The notes under the pieces: model-generated
Seen by the model: only the letters and a program-made list of their open reading frames with translations
The model's database searches: none
What the model was told of the DNA's origin: nothing
Translations under genes and position numbers: made by a program
Shown here: piece by piece, positions 1 through 6,600 of the stretch
Layout of the letters: every line of letters begins with the position of its first letter
Numbering within the stretch: the stretch's first letter is position 1
Source of the DNA: Caryophanales bacterium UBA4691
GTDB taxonomy: Bacteria > Bacillota_I > Bacilli_A > RFN20 > CAG-826
Length of the DNA stretch: 11,114 bases
Assembly: GCA_002404865.1 (NCBI GenBank)
Contig: DHKP01000033.1
Span: forward strand, 1-11,114
Direction of reading: 5' to 3'

Positions 1-23
1 GCTGTCCCTATCGGTCCACATAA
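1..23 (+). other. 3' end of an upstream plus-strand transcript (possible CDS tail)
   Basis: The first bases lie directly before a strong hairpin terminator, so they are probably the end of a plus-strand gene that starts outside the window. One frame reads C-P-Y-R-S-T then TAA at 21-23, which would suit a coding tail. The end of a structural RNA is equally possible. Too short to identify. Confidence 0.25.
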
Positions 24-24
24 T

Positions 25-56
25 AAAAAGCGCAAGGTTCGTTCCTTGCGCTTTTT
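25..56. terminator. Rho-independent terminator, probably bidirectional
   Basis: A perfect 13-bp stem, 25-37 against 44-56, closes a 6-nt loop. The GC core (GCGCAAGG/CCTTGCGC) is flanked by five A on the left and five T on the right, so either strand yields a hairpin followed by U residues. It lies between the end of the upstream plus-strand transcript and the end of the minus-strand small membrane protein gene (stop at 72-74), and can serve both. Confidence 0.85.
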
Positions 57-71
57 AAGGTTCTCCGATTC

Positions 72-305
72 TTATTTGAACCAGAACGGGTAGTCGTACA
101 AAACGATGAAAACAATATCGAGAACCCAACCAACGGTCGCGGAGCAGAAAATCCAAAGAACAGCGAGAACTAATTCAAGGGTGTTATTGTGCTTAACCGC
201 TTTGAGAATTCTCCAAATCGCCCATGTTATATCAAAAATCCAAAAGCACAAAACAAGCTTGAGCCACTTCGGATTTTTGTCCATCCACTTGATATAAGAA
301 TCCAT
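72..305 (-). CDS. Small two-helix integral membrane protein, function unknown
   Basis: A 77-aa protein. A short charged N-terminus (MDSYIKWMDKNPKWLK) is followed by two hydrophobic, Trp-rich segments at about residues 17-35 and 43-70, joined by a short Lys/His/Asn loop (about 36-42). The start is well supported: AAGGAAG (minus strand, 312-318) lies 6 nt before the ATG at 303-305. Small proteins of this general look (a PKWLK-like start and two helices) occur in Firmicutes as uncharacterised proteins; I recognise the type but no function. It is a single-gene unit, divergent from ispD, and ends at the terminator at 25-56. A structural or stress-related membrane role is possible, but nothing in the sequence shows it. 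Confidence 0.75.
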   Translation of the reverse strand: MDSYIKWMDKNPKWLKLVLCFWIFDITWAIWRILKAVKHNNTLELVLAVLWIFCSATVGWVLDIVFIVLYDYPFWFK

Positions 306-329
306 AAAACACTTCCTTTCTTATAAAAT

Positions 330-338
330 AAGATACCA
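330..338 (-). promoter_or_regulatory. Candidate extended -10 promoter for the small membrane protein gene
   Basis: On the minus strand the bases read TGG-TATCTT, an extended -10 (TGn plus a TATAAT-like hexamer). This would start transcription near 323, about 20 nt before the ATG and just upstream of the AAGGAAG ribosome site at 312-318. No good -35 hexamer is seen 16-18 nt further upstream, which extended -10 promoters tolerate. Confidence 0.4.
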
Positions 339-389
339 TGTGAATTTAGAAAAACCACCGCGACTTTGCCTAATCTGAATTTGTTTTTA

Positions 390-405
390 TTCTTCTTAAG
401 AAGAA
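390..405. repeat. Perfect 16-bp palindrome in the divergent intergenic region
   Basis: TTCTTCTTAAGAAGAA reads identically on both strands, with no spacer. It sits where a -35 element would lie for the ispD promoter (-10 at 423-428), and also upstream of the divergent gene. A dimeric repressor operator is the simplest reading. A simple A/T-rich self-complementary run with no function cannot be excluded. Confidence 0.5.
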
Positions 406-419
406 AATCACACTGATTA

Positions 420-428
420 TGGTAAAAT
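420..428 (+). promoter_or_regulatory. Extended -10 promoter of ispD (leaderless transcript predicted)
   Basis: TGG-TAAAAT is a typical Gram-positive extended -10. Transcription would begin about 7 nt after 428, around 434-436, on or next to the in-frame ATG at 435. No Shine-Dalgarno sequence precedes any of the three candidate ATGs (429, 435, 438), which agrees with a leaderless mRNA. No TTGACA-like -35 is present; that position is occupied by the 390-405 palindrome. Confidence 0.55.
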
Positions 429-434
429 ATGGTT

Positions 435-1133
435 ATGATGAATAAGCAAGCAATCGCAATACTACTATTGGCTGGGAAAGGGAAACGATTCGATAGCGTT
501 CTCCCAAAGCAATTCACCAAAATTGGGAAACAAGAGCTTTTTTTGTACGCCGCTAAAGTGTTGAGCAATTCCCCTGCAATCGCTTCAATTGTCTATGTCG
601 CCCCAAAAGGGTATGAAGAATTGACGAAATCCCTTTTGTTCGAATATCATTTGACATTAAAAAAAGAACATTATGTCATTACGGGTGGGGAAACTAGGCA
701 AGAAAGCACGTTTCTCGCGCTTAAGTTCCTTAAAAAGAGAAACATATCAGAAGATCGAATCGTTTTGATTCATGATGGAGATAGGCCAAACCTAGAAGAA
801 CATTATATTGAAGAAACTGTCAAAAGCGCATCCGAGCATGATGCCGCCGTAATGGCGATAAAGATATCGGATTCCATTGCAGTTTGTAAAAATGAGAATA
901 TCGCCTCATATTTGGCGCGCGAAAATATTTATGCGCTTCAAACCCCCCAGGCTTTTCGATTTTCTAAAATTTTTGAAGCAGAAAATAGAGCACGGAAAGA
1001 AGAAAAGAATTATACTGATGAAGGTTCGCTTTTGCTTGGGGAACTTGGAATATCACCTAAAATAATTATCGGTGACAAAAAGAACCTCAAAATAACCGAA
1101 CCATTCGACGCGAAAATATTCTTAGCGAAATGA
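435..1133 (+). CDS. ispD: 2-C-methyl-D-erythritol 4-phosphate cytidylyltransferase (IspD family)
   Basis: Transfers CMP from CTP to 2-C-methyl-D-erythritol 4-phosphate in the cytosolic MEP pathway to isoprenoids. Family motifs appear in order, numbered from the ATG at 435 (232 aa, normal length): a nucleotide-binding start LLLAGKGKR...LPKQF with the expected catalytic Arg18 and Lys25; GGETRQES at 84-91; HDGDRP at 113-118 with the metal-binding Asp; TPQAF at 170-174; TDEGS at 194-198; and NLKITEPFD near 218-225. The HDGDRP box differs from the usual HDAARP. TarI (ribitol-5-phosphate cytidylyltransferase) is the closest alternative, but there is no TarJ or teichoic acid neighbour and the K-I-T-x-P ending fits IspD better. 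ATG 435 is preferred over 429 because the -10 ends at 428. First gene of an operon with the S1 protein (3-nt gap) and pgi. Confidence 0.82.
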   Translation: MMNKQAIAILLLAGKGKRFDSVLPKQFTKIGKQELFLYAAKVLSNSPAIASIVYVAPKGYEELTKSLLFEYHLTLKKEHYVITGGETRQESTFLALKFLKKRNISEDRIVLIHDGDRPNLEEHYIEETVKSASEHDAAVMAIKISDSIAVCKNENIASYLARENIYALQTPQAFRFSKIFEAENRARKEEKNYTDEGSLLLGELGISPKIIIGDKKNLKITEPFDAKIFLAK

Positions 1134-1136
1134 GTT

Positions 1137-1484
1137 ATGAGCAAAGTTGGAGATGTATTAGAAGGAACTGTGGTGCGTGTATATCCTCGCTACCTCATCA
1201 TGCTTTTCGAAGATGGTGAAACGGGATTGCTCCACATTTCAGAACTAAGCAAAAAATTCGTAACCGATTTAGGAACTGCCCTTCCCGTCGGAAGTATTTG
1301 CAAAGTCAAAGTCATCGAAATCGATGAAGAAACTCATTCGATGCGCGTTAGTAAAAAGCGCCTAAACGAAAACGAAAGGCGCCGCTACTTCAAAAAGAAA
1401 AAAATAGCGCCGACCGAGATAGATTTCTCGGCGCTATATGAAGCGTTACCAAATTGGATTCGAGAGGAGAATTCCAATCAATAG
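1137..1484 (+). CDS. S1-domain RNA-binding protein, YugI/CvfD-like
   Basis: A 115-aa protein with one S1 (OB-fold) RNA-binding domain at about residues 3-73, including G-D-V-L-E-G-T-V, the GLLHISEL strand and V-K-V-I-E-I-D. A basic linker follows (about 74-90, with RRR and KKKK), then a short C-terminal motif F-S-A-L-Y-E-A-L-P-N-W-I. That motif resembles the end of Bacillus YugI (general stress protein 13) and of the CvfD family, which bind ribosomes or RNA and act in post-transcriptional control. The ATG lies 3 nt after the ispD stop with no clear ribosome site, so translation is probably coupled to ispD. The 3' part of the gene contains several GC-rich inverted repeats just upstream of pgi. 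Confidence 0.8.
   Translation: MSKVGDVLEGTVVRVYPRYLIMLFEDGETGLLHISELSKKFVTDLGTALPVGSICKVKVIEIDEETHSMRVSKKRLNENERRRYFKKKKIAPTEIDFSALYEALPNWIREENSNQ
1357..1437 (+). promoter_or_regulatory. Nested, mutually exclusive hairpins at the 3' end of the S1 gene, upstream of pgi
   Basis: Four complementary GC segments occur in a row: GCGCC (1358-1362), GGCGCCGCTA (1378-1387), ATAGCGCCGA (1404-1413) and TCGGCGCTAT (1428-1437). Segment 1 can pair with 2, segment 2 partly with 3, and segment 3 pairs perfectly over 10 bp with 4 around a 14-nt loop. An attenuator or RNA-stability element inside the coding sequence is possible. No U-run follows, so it is not a plain terminator. Confidence 0.3.
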
Positions 1485-1488
1485 ATTT

Positions 1489-1498
1489 AGGAGAGGAG
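1489..1498 (+). promoter_or_regulatory. Strong ribosome binding site that fixes the pgi start
   Basis: AGGAGAGGAG, a doubled Shine-Dalgarno, lies 6 nt before the ATG at 1505. It decides against the longer open frame from 1454, whose first 17 codons would overlap the S1 gene and carry no family similarity. Confidence 0.85.
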
Positions 1499-1504
1499 AC
1501 CTTA

Positions 1505-2791
1505 ATGATTATTGAATGCAAAGACGACAACTTGGTAAACAAAGTTGACTACGGAAGTTACAAGGAGAAAGTCGCTGAAATCGATGCGATGATCAAAAAC
1601 GGTACAGGAGCTGGCAGCGATTTCCTTGGCTGGGTTGATTATCCACTCAATTACGACAAGGAGGAGCTTGAACGTATCAAGGAAAACGCAAAATACGTGC
1701 GTGAAAATTATGACGTTCTCGTTGTCGCTGGTATTGGTGGAAGCTATTTAGGAGCGAGAGCCGCGATCGAGGCAATCAATGGCCTGCACGGCACAAAAAA
1801 ACCCGAAATTATTTTCATGGGGCAAACAATCGACCCAACTTACATCAGCGAAGTGCTTGACTATCTAAAGGACAAAAAGTTTGCCATCAATGTCATTTCT
1901 AAAAGTGGAACTACGACAGAAACTAGCGTCGCATTCCGACTTCTTAGAGAATTACTCGAAAAGAACTTCGGAATCGAAATGGCGCGCAAATCCATCTTCG
2001 CCACCACTGACAAAGACCATGGAGCCTTACTTACCTTAGCCAAAAATGAAGGCTATGTCCGTTTTGTTTTGCCTAGCAATATCGGCGGCCGATACAGTGT
2101 GCAAACCGCCGTTGGATTATTCCCGATTGCCGTTGCTGGAATCGACCCAGAAGAAATTCTTAGAGGCAGCGAAGAAGCGCGTCTAGATTGCTCTAATCCT
2201 GACGTTACGAAGAATGAATGCTACAAATACGCGGTGATTCGTCACGAAATGTACATTCATTACAAAAAAGCGGTCGAATTCTTTATCACTTATGTTCCTT
2301 CTTTTGTTCAAATCGGCGAATGGTGGAAACAGTTATTCGGGGAAAGCGAAGGGAAAGACGGAAAAGGGCTTCTTCCAAATAGCGCCACTTTCACGACAGA
2401 CCTTCACTCTTTAGGCCAATTTATCCAAGAAGGAACGAAAGTCTTCTTCGAAACCACCCTCCACTTAAAAAAGCATCGCGATTCTTTGATTTTGCCTCGC
2501 GATAGTGAAAATCTCGACGGCTTAAATTATTTGGCTGGCAAAGACCTTGGTTGGGTTCAAGATAAAGCCTATGAGGGTACGATTCGCGCCCATACTGACG
2601 TAGGGCATAACGACAATGTAATTTTAGAAATGGAAGAAATGAATCCATACAATCTTGGCTACTTCTTCTATTTTATGGAAAGAGCATGTGCAATGAGCGC
2701 ATACCTCAATGGTGTTAATCCATTCAATCAGCCGGGCGTAGAAGTATATAAACGCAACATGTTCCATCTCCTTGGCAAGCCTGGTTTTTAA
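1505..2791 (+). CDS. pgi: Glucose-6-phosphate isomerase
   Basis: Interconverts glucose 6-phosphate and fructose 6-phosphate in cytosolic glycolysis. The 428-aa protein is normal for the short Firmicutes PGI type. Two sugar-isomerase (SIS) folds carry the expected sites: GIGGSYLG at 76-83 and SKSGTTTET at 132-140 for phosphate binding; PROSITE-type signature 1 SNIGGRYSVQTAVG with GGRYS at 194-198; the FGESEGKDGKG loop with the candidate catalytic Glu at 280 or 282; DLHSLGQ with His301; and signature 2 NPFNQPGVEVYKRN with the catalytic Lys416. Third gene of the ispD operon, 20 nt after the S1 stop, followed by a terminator. A tryptophan codon is TGG and no in-frame TGA is present, so standard bacterial code applies. 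Confidence 0.97.
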   Translation: MIIECKDDNLVNKVDYGSYKEKVAEIDAMIKNGTGAGSDFLGWVDYPLNYDKEELERIKENAKYVRENYDVLVVAGIGGSYLGARAAIEAINGLHGTKKPEIIFMGQTIDPTYISEVLDYLKDKKFAINVISKSGTTTETSVAFRLLRELLEKNFGIEMARKSIFATTDKDHGALLTLAKNEGYVRFVLPSNIGGRYSVQTAVGLFPIAVAGIDPEEILRGSEEARLDCSNPDVTKNECYKYAVIRHEMYIHYKKAVEFFITYVPSFVQIGEWWKQLFGESEGKDGKGLLPNSATFTTDLHSLGQFIQEGTKVFFETTLHLKKHRDSLILPRDSENLDGLNYLAGKDLGWVQDKAYEGTIRAHTDVGHNDNVILEMEEMNPYNLGYFFYFMERACAMSAYLNGVNPFNQPGVEVYKRNMFHLLGKPGF

Positions 2792-2811
2792 GAAAAAGCG
2801 ATTCATGAATG

Positions 2812-2838
2812 AAAGCCCTGAAAAAGGGCTTTTATTTC
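2812..2838 (+). terminator. Rho-independent terminator of the ispD-S1-pgi operon
   Basis: AAAGCCCT (2812-2819) pairs perfectly with AGGGCTTT (2825-2832) around a GAAAA loop, and TTTATTT follows. It lies about 20 nt after the pgi stop and only a few bases before the tRNA promoter. Confidence 0.85.
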
Positions 2839-2839
2839 G

Positions 2840-2868
2840 TTGACGGCCACTAACCTCAATGGTATATT
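2840..2868 (+). promoter_or_regulatory. Promoter of the tRNA operon
   Basis: TTGACG (2840-2845), a 17-bp spacer and TATATT (2863-2868), with TGG just before the -10 (extended -10). This is a near-consensus vegetative promoter, predicted to start near 2875, about 25 nt before the mature tRNA-Val. Strength like this is expected for a stable RNA operon. Confidence 0.85.
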
Positions 2869-2899
2869 TATTGGGCACGTTTTTGGCGGGCGCACTCTT

Positions 2900-2974
2900 G
2901 GATGCTTAGCTCAGCGGGAGAGCATCGCCCTTACAAGGCGGGGGTCACAGGTTCAAACCCTGTAGCATCCACCA
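2900..2974 (+). tRNA. tRNA-Val (anticodon UAC)
   Basis: 75 nt including the encoded CCA. The acceptor GGATGCT/AGCATCC is perfect. Anticodon stem TCGCC/GGCGG encloses loop CTTACAA with anticodon TAC at 2932-2934. The T-arm ACAGG-TTCAAAC-CCTGT is canonical. First of five tRNAs in the operon. Confidence 0.95.
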
Positions 2975-3003
2975 CACCTTGCGGATACGTGTAGTCGATA
3001 AAT

Positions 3004-3087
3004 GGGTGAATAGCGAAGTGGCCAAACGCGGCTGACTGTAAATCAGCTCCTTCGGGTTCGGTGGTTCAAATCCATCTTCACCCACCA
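3004..3087 (+). tRNA. tRNA-Tyr (anticodon GUA)
   Basis: 84 nt including encoded CCA. Acceptor GGGTGAA/TTCACCC is perfect. Anticodon stem GCTGA/TCAGC encloses loop CTGTAAA with anticodon GTA. A long variable arm (type II tRNA) is as expected for bacterial tyrosine tRNA. T-loop TTCAAAT is canonical. Confidence 0.95.
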
Positions 3088-3090
3088 TCT

Positions 3091-3165
3091 TGGGATGTAG
3101 CCAAGTGGTAAGGCAACAGACTTTGACTCTGTCATTCGCTGGTCCGATCCCAGCCATCCCAGCCA
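3091..3165 (+). tRNA. tRNA-Gln (anticodon UUG), with an atypical T-loop
   Basis: 75 nt including encoded CCA. Acceptor TGGGATG/CATCCCA with discriminator G is typical of glutamine tRNA (U1 start). Anticodon stem ACAGA/TCTGT encloses CTTTGAC with anticodon TTG. The T-arm GCTGG/CCAGC encloses TCCGATC: the second loop base, normally the invariant U55 (pseudouridine), is C. The rest of the cloverleaf is intact, so it is called as a gene rather than a pseudogene. Confidence 0.92.
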
Positions 3166-3171
3166 TCATAT

Positions 3172-3246
3172 CTCCCGTTAGCTCAGTGGTAGAGCACTTG
3201 ACTTTTAATCAAGGGGTCGACGGTTCGAGCCCGTCACGGGAGACCA
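3172..3246 (+). tRNA. tRNA-Lys (anticodon UUU)
   Basis: 75 nt including encoded CCA. Acceptor CTCCCGT/ACGGGAG is perfect and begins with C1, unlike the usual G1 of bacterial lysine tRNA. Anticodon stem CTTGA/TCAAG encloses CTTTTAA with anticodon TTT. T-arm GACGG-TTCGAGC-CCGTC is canonical. The T at 3171 could also pair with discriminator A73. Confidence 0.94.
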
Positions 3247-3261
3247 AATGGGAAAAGCATT

Positions 3262-3298
3262 CGCCTCCGGCGCGCAGGCGCATGGAGGCGTTTCTTCT
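3262..3298 (+). terminator. Hairpin with T-rich tail between tRNA-Lys and tRNA-Leu
   Basis: CGCCTCC (3262-3268) pairs perfectly with GGAGGCG (3284-3290) around a 15-nt GC-rich loop and is followed by TTTCTTCT. It looks like a partial terminator or an RNA-processing hairpin inside the tRNA operon, and could lower tRNA-Leu relative to the four upstream tRNAs. No separate promoter is seen for tRNA-Leu, so some read-through is needed. Confidence 0.5.
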
Positions 3299-3304
3299 AA
3301 AAAT

Positions 3305-3390
3305 GCCCGAGTGGTGAAATGGTAAACACGTTGGACTTAAAATCCAATGGAGTTAAATCCTTACCGGTTCAAGTCCGGTCTCGGGCACCA
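3305..3390 (+). tRNA. tRNA-Leu (anticodon UAA)
   Basis: 86 nt including encoded CCA. Acceptor GCCCGAG/CTCGGGC is perfect. Anticodon stem TTGGA/TCCAA encloses CTTAAAA with anticodon TAA. A long variable arm (type II) is present and the T-arm ACCGG-TTCAAGT-CCGGT is canonical. Last tRNA of the operon. Confidence 0.95.
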
Positions 3391-3430
3391 AAACAAAATT
3401 AGCCTGGTAATTACGCCGGGTTTTTTGTTT
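3391..3430 (+). terminator. Rho-independent terminator of the tRNA operon
   Basis: CCTGG (3403-3407) pairs with CCGGG (3416-3420, one G-U pair) around an 8-nt loop. The stem is preceded by an A-rich run and followed by TTTTTTGTTT, so A-U pairs can lengthen it. It begins right after the CCA of tRNA-Leu. From here to about 3560 I see no gene; a short open frame running back over the tRNA is an artefact. Confidence 0.85.
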
Positions 3431-3560
3431 ATAAACCAATTAATCGATTCATCCACGCATTCATCGCTAGCGTTAAAGATATCTGCCCTAAAAGTACGAA
3501 GAAGTGAACCGAGAATGTAATTTGTAAGTAATAGAGACGAGGAATAGTGAACTGCTTTAT

Positions 3561-3605
3561 TACTAAAAGAAAAAGCCATATATAGTCAACTGACTACATG
3601 GCTTT
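3561..3605 (-). terminator. Rho-independent terminator of the minus-strand lipoprotein/GH3 unit
   Basis: Read on the minus strand, AAAGCCAT (3605-3598) pairs with ATGGCTTT (3579-3572). A second inner stem TAGTC/GACTA (3592-3596 with 3583-3587) lies within the loop, and a TTTTTCTTTT tail follows. It lies about 36 nt after the GH3 stop. On the plus strand no U-run follows, so it acts on the minus-strand unit. Confidence 0.8.
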
Positions 3606-3641
3606 GTAGGTATATTGCTTTTTGACAATTCTGATTATTTG

Positions 3642-6600
3642 TTATTTCTCTGATGGATTATTAAGAGCTGAAGCCGCTCCCTTTCTCTTTGTATCATCTC
3701 TTTCTTTTCTTAAGGAGCGATCCGTGATATCACCTGATTGAATTGAATTATTCGCTAAAGACAAATTCTTCTCTTTTTTGAGCGTGAGCAATAAAGCTAT
3801 CGCGAAGAATAATTCTAAGCCTACGAACAAGACATTAATTCCGGCTAAAGCGGGAATCCACCAACGGAATACTTGAGCGCTTTCTTTAATCCCTAAGTCC
3901 ACCCCAGCATTCATCGCCGTGTAATAGGTATTACAAATTGTATAGAGAAGATTATGAGCCGATCTTCTCGCACAAACCCAAGAAGAATCAAGAGATTTGT
4001 TCAAGCCGTTATCGCAGCGATTATCGTCACGCGGATTAAGCCAAATGTCATTGCCAGCATGTACACCTTGATTGACCGTCATATCACTAGCGCCCTCACA
4101 CCAATCGGTAATGACAACGCCTTTAAATTTCCATTCCTTCCGCAAAATCGTTTGGATTAAGGCATAATTTCCGCCCGTCCAAGTCGCACCAAGACGATTG
4201 AAGGCACTCATAATGCCATTTGCTCCGCCTTTTACGGCCTTTTCAAATGGCTTCAGATAGTTTTCACGGAGGTTTTGCTCTGTAAGCCAAACGTTTAGCT
4301 TACGGGCATTAATACCAGCTTCGCTGAGAACAAAGTGCTTTAAGAAACAATACGTTCCTTTTTCTTTTGCTCCTTCAATGACTTTATTAGCTAGCGCTCC
4401 AGATAGAGTAGCATCCTCACTATAATATTCGAAATTTCTACTATTGAAGGCAGATCGATGGAGATTCACACCCGGACCATATATTCCGCTTACCCCCGTG
4501 GCGGTGCCTTCTTGACCATACGCCATTCCCATTAATTCAGCGACTTGCGTAGACCAAGTTTGCCCAATAAGAGTCTCGTTAGGGAAAGCTGTCCATGAAC
4601 TCTTCTTTTCAGAACCGATTAATCCCCCATTGTCATTAAAACCAGCTGGGCCATCCAAATCCACTAAGGCGGGCTTCCCAATGGTTTCGGCAGCATCATT
4701 CCCATATCCACTGCCTTCCACGAATGTTTGCAATTCGTCTTCACTTAATTGATCCAGAAGCGTGTCCCACTCACTAGCGTTATAGTTCTCACCAAGTTTA
4801 TTTAAGAGGTCTTTATTCCATTTTAGCCCTTTGCCAGTCTTTAAATCATCCAAGCTAGCTTTACTTCCATCTTCTTTGGTCGCGAGTAGAAGCGGAGCAT
4901 CGCTTTTTACGCCTTGAGTTGGTTTATTCTGTCCAGCGTAAGCTGCAGTTTCCACATATTTAGTCGCATAATCCAAAACGGAGGTGATGCTTCTATTATC
5001 TGTCGCGACTGTTGGATAGGTGAGAGCAAAATCGTTACGAGAAAGATAAACGATGGATTTTCCAGCGTTGCTGCCATCAATCGGGCAATTTGCATAAGCG
5101 GTATCGTTAATGTATTTTCCATCCGCATCAAATTTGCCAAAACGATTAGAAATGATAGCTTTTGTCTTAGGGTCGCGTTTGAAAAGAAGGTGATTCTCGC
5201 AGTTCAAAGTGATTTTGTTATTGCTATCCCCATAAGCAGTATGGGCGTTTTGCATAAGCTTAATTTCATATTCACCCTTCTCTAATTCATAACCAGCAAA
5301 ACCATTCTTATTCTTATCGTAAGCGTCGTAACTAGCCATATCATAGCTAGAGAAAGTCAATGCGTATTCCTTTTCTTCTCCTGGTTTAAGAGAATCCGTT
5401 TTCTTAAAGGCAAGCAAATTCACATAAGACTTTTCGATGCCGCCTTTGGTGTACGGGGCGGTGTAATAAAGCTGAATCAAATCTTTCCCTTCAATAGTAG
5501 ACGTATTCTTTACTTTTACTTTGACCGAAATATCAGTTCCCTTTTGCAAAGAGGATGCAGAGGGGGATAAATCATAAGAGACTATCTCTTGATGAAAGGA
5601 AGAATAAGACAAACCATACCCAAATGGATATTGAACGACATCATCGTAAGTTTTTGAGAATTTCGTCGCAAAGAAATTTTCATGGGCTGCCGTTTCGTAC
5701 CACTTATAGCCAACATAAATATCTTCAGTGTAATGAATATGATCGCCATTCCGCAAAGCATTCGGATAAGAAGGGTTTTCGGTCACATCATAAATATAAG
5801 TATCCGTGAGTTTGCCACTTGGATTGACCTTACCTTCAAGGATCTTTGCGAGCGCTTTTGTTCCAGATTGACCAGGATAATTAATGAGCAACGCCCCGGA
5901 AATTTTCTCATTATTTAAGAATCCTAGCTCCATTTGATTCCCGGTATTCAGTAAAACGATTGTTTTAGAGAAGTTTTCGCTCACTAAGTTAATCAAATTT
6001 TCTTCTTCAACACTGAGTTCTAGATAATGCCTAGATTCATCCGTGGCGCCATCCTTATTTTGCGTAAAAGGTATCTCGACTGTTCCGCTTTGGATTTCGG
6101 TAGCAAAGCGAGAAATAGTAACAACGGCGACATTAGAGAAATCTTTTGCGTTCTCTAATAAGGTCTTCCCGTTATTGCCAACCTTTTCGTAAAAATCAGT
6201 TTTTGGTTCAACAAGCGTAAATCCTTTTCTGGTGTTTTTGAATGCTTTATAAGCATCCAATAATTCGGTATTGACGGAAAATCCTTCTGATTCAAGCCCT
6301 TTTTGCAAGGATATTTTCTTTTCTTCGTTAACTGTTACAGAAGAACTTCCACCCCCGCCATAATAAAAGGCATTTTCTTGGGAACTATAGCCAAAAAGGT
6401 TAATCTTCTTTTCGTTGTCTTTCAAAGGAAGAGCATTATCTTTGTTTTTCAGCAAAACAATGCCTTCTTCTGAAATCTTTTGTACCGCTTCATCACTGCT
6501 AGATAAGGCTAATTGAGCTTCATCACTAGAGAAGTCGGTATTACTATTACATAGGGTTTTTGTGATAAATGAACTATATTTTGCACAAACGAAATCGCCG

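Noticed and set aside
227..568. 113-codon minus-strand frame across the intergenic region and the ispD start
   Set aside because: Overlaps two well-supported genes and both candidate promoters, with no recognisable protein features.
1454..1504. Longer pgi start
   Set aside because: Overlaps the S1 gene, has no family similarity, and the strong AGGAGAGGAG site points to the ATG at 1505.
2945..3317. Open frames on both strands across the tRNA cluster
   Set aside because: They run through mature tRNA genes and show the PDLNR/GVDGSSPS-like strings typical of translated tRNA sequence; no ribosome sites.
3361..3579. 72-codon minus-strand frame ending in a CPRPDLNR-like string
   Set aside because: Its 3' half translates the tRNA-Leu gene and the tRNA operon terminator, and its start lies inside the GH3 terminator hairpin.
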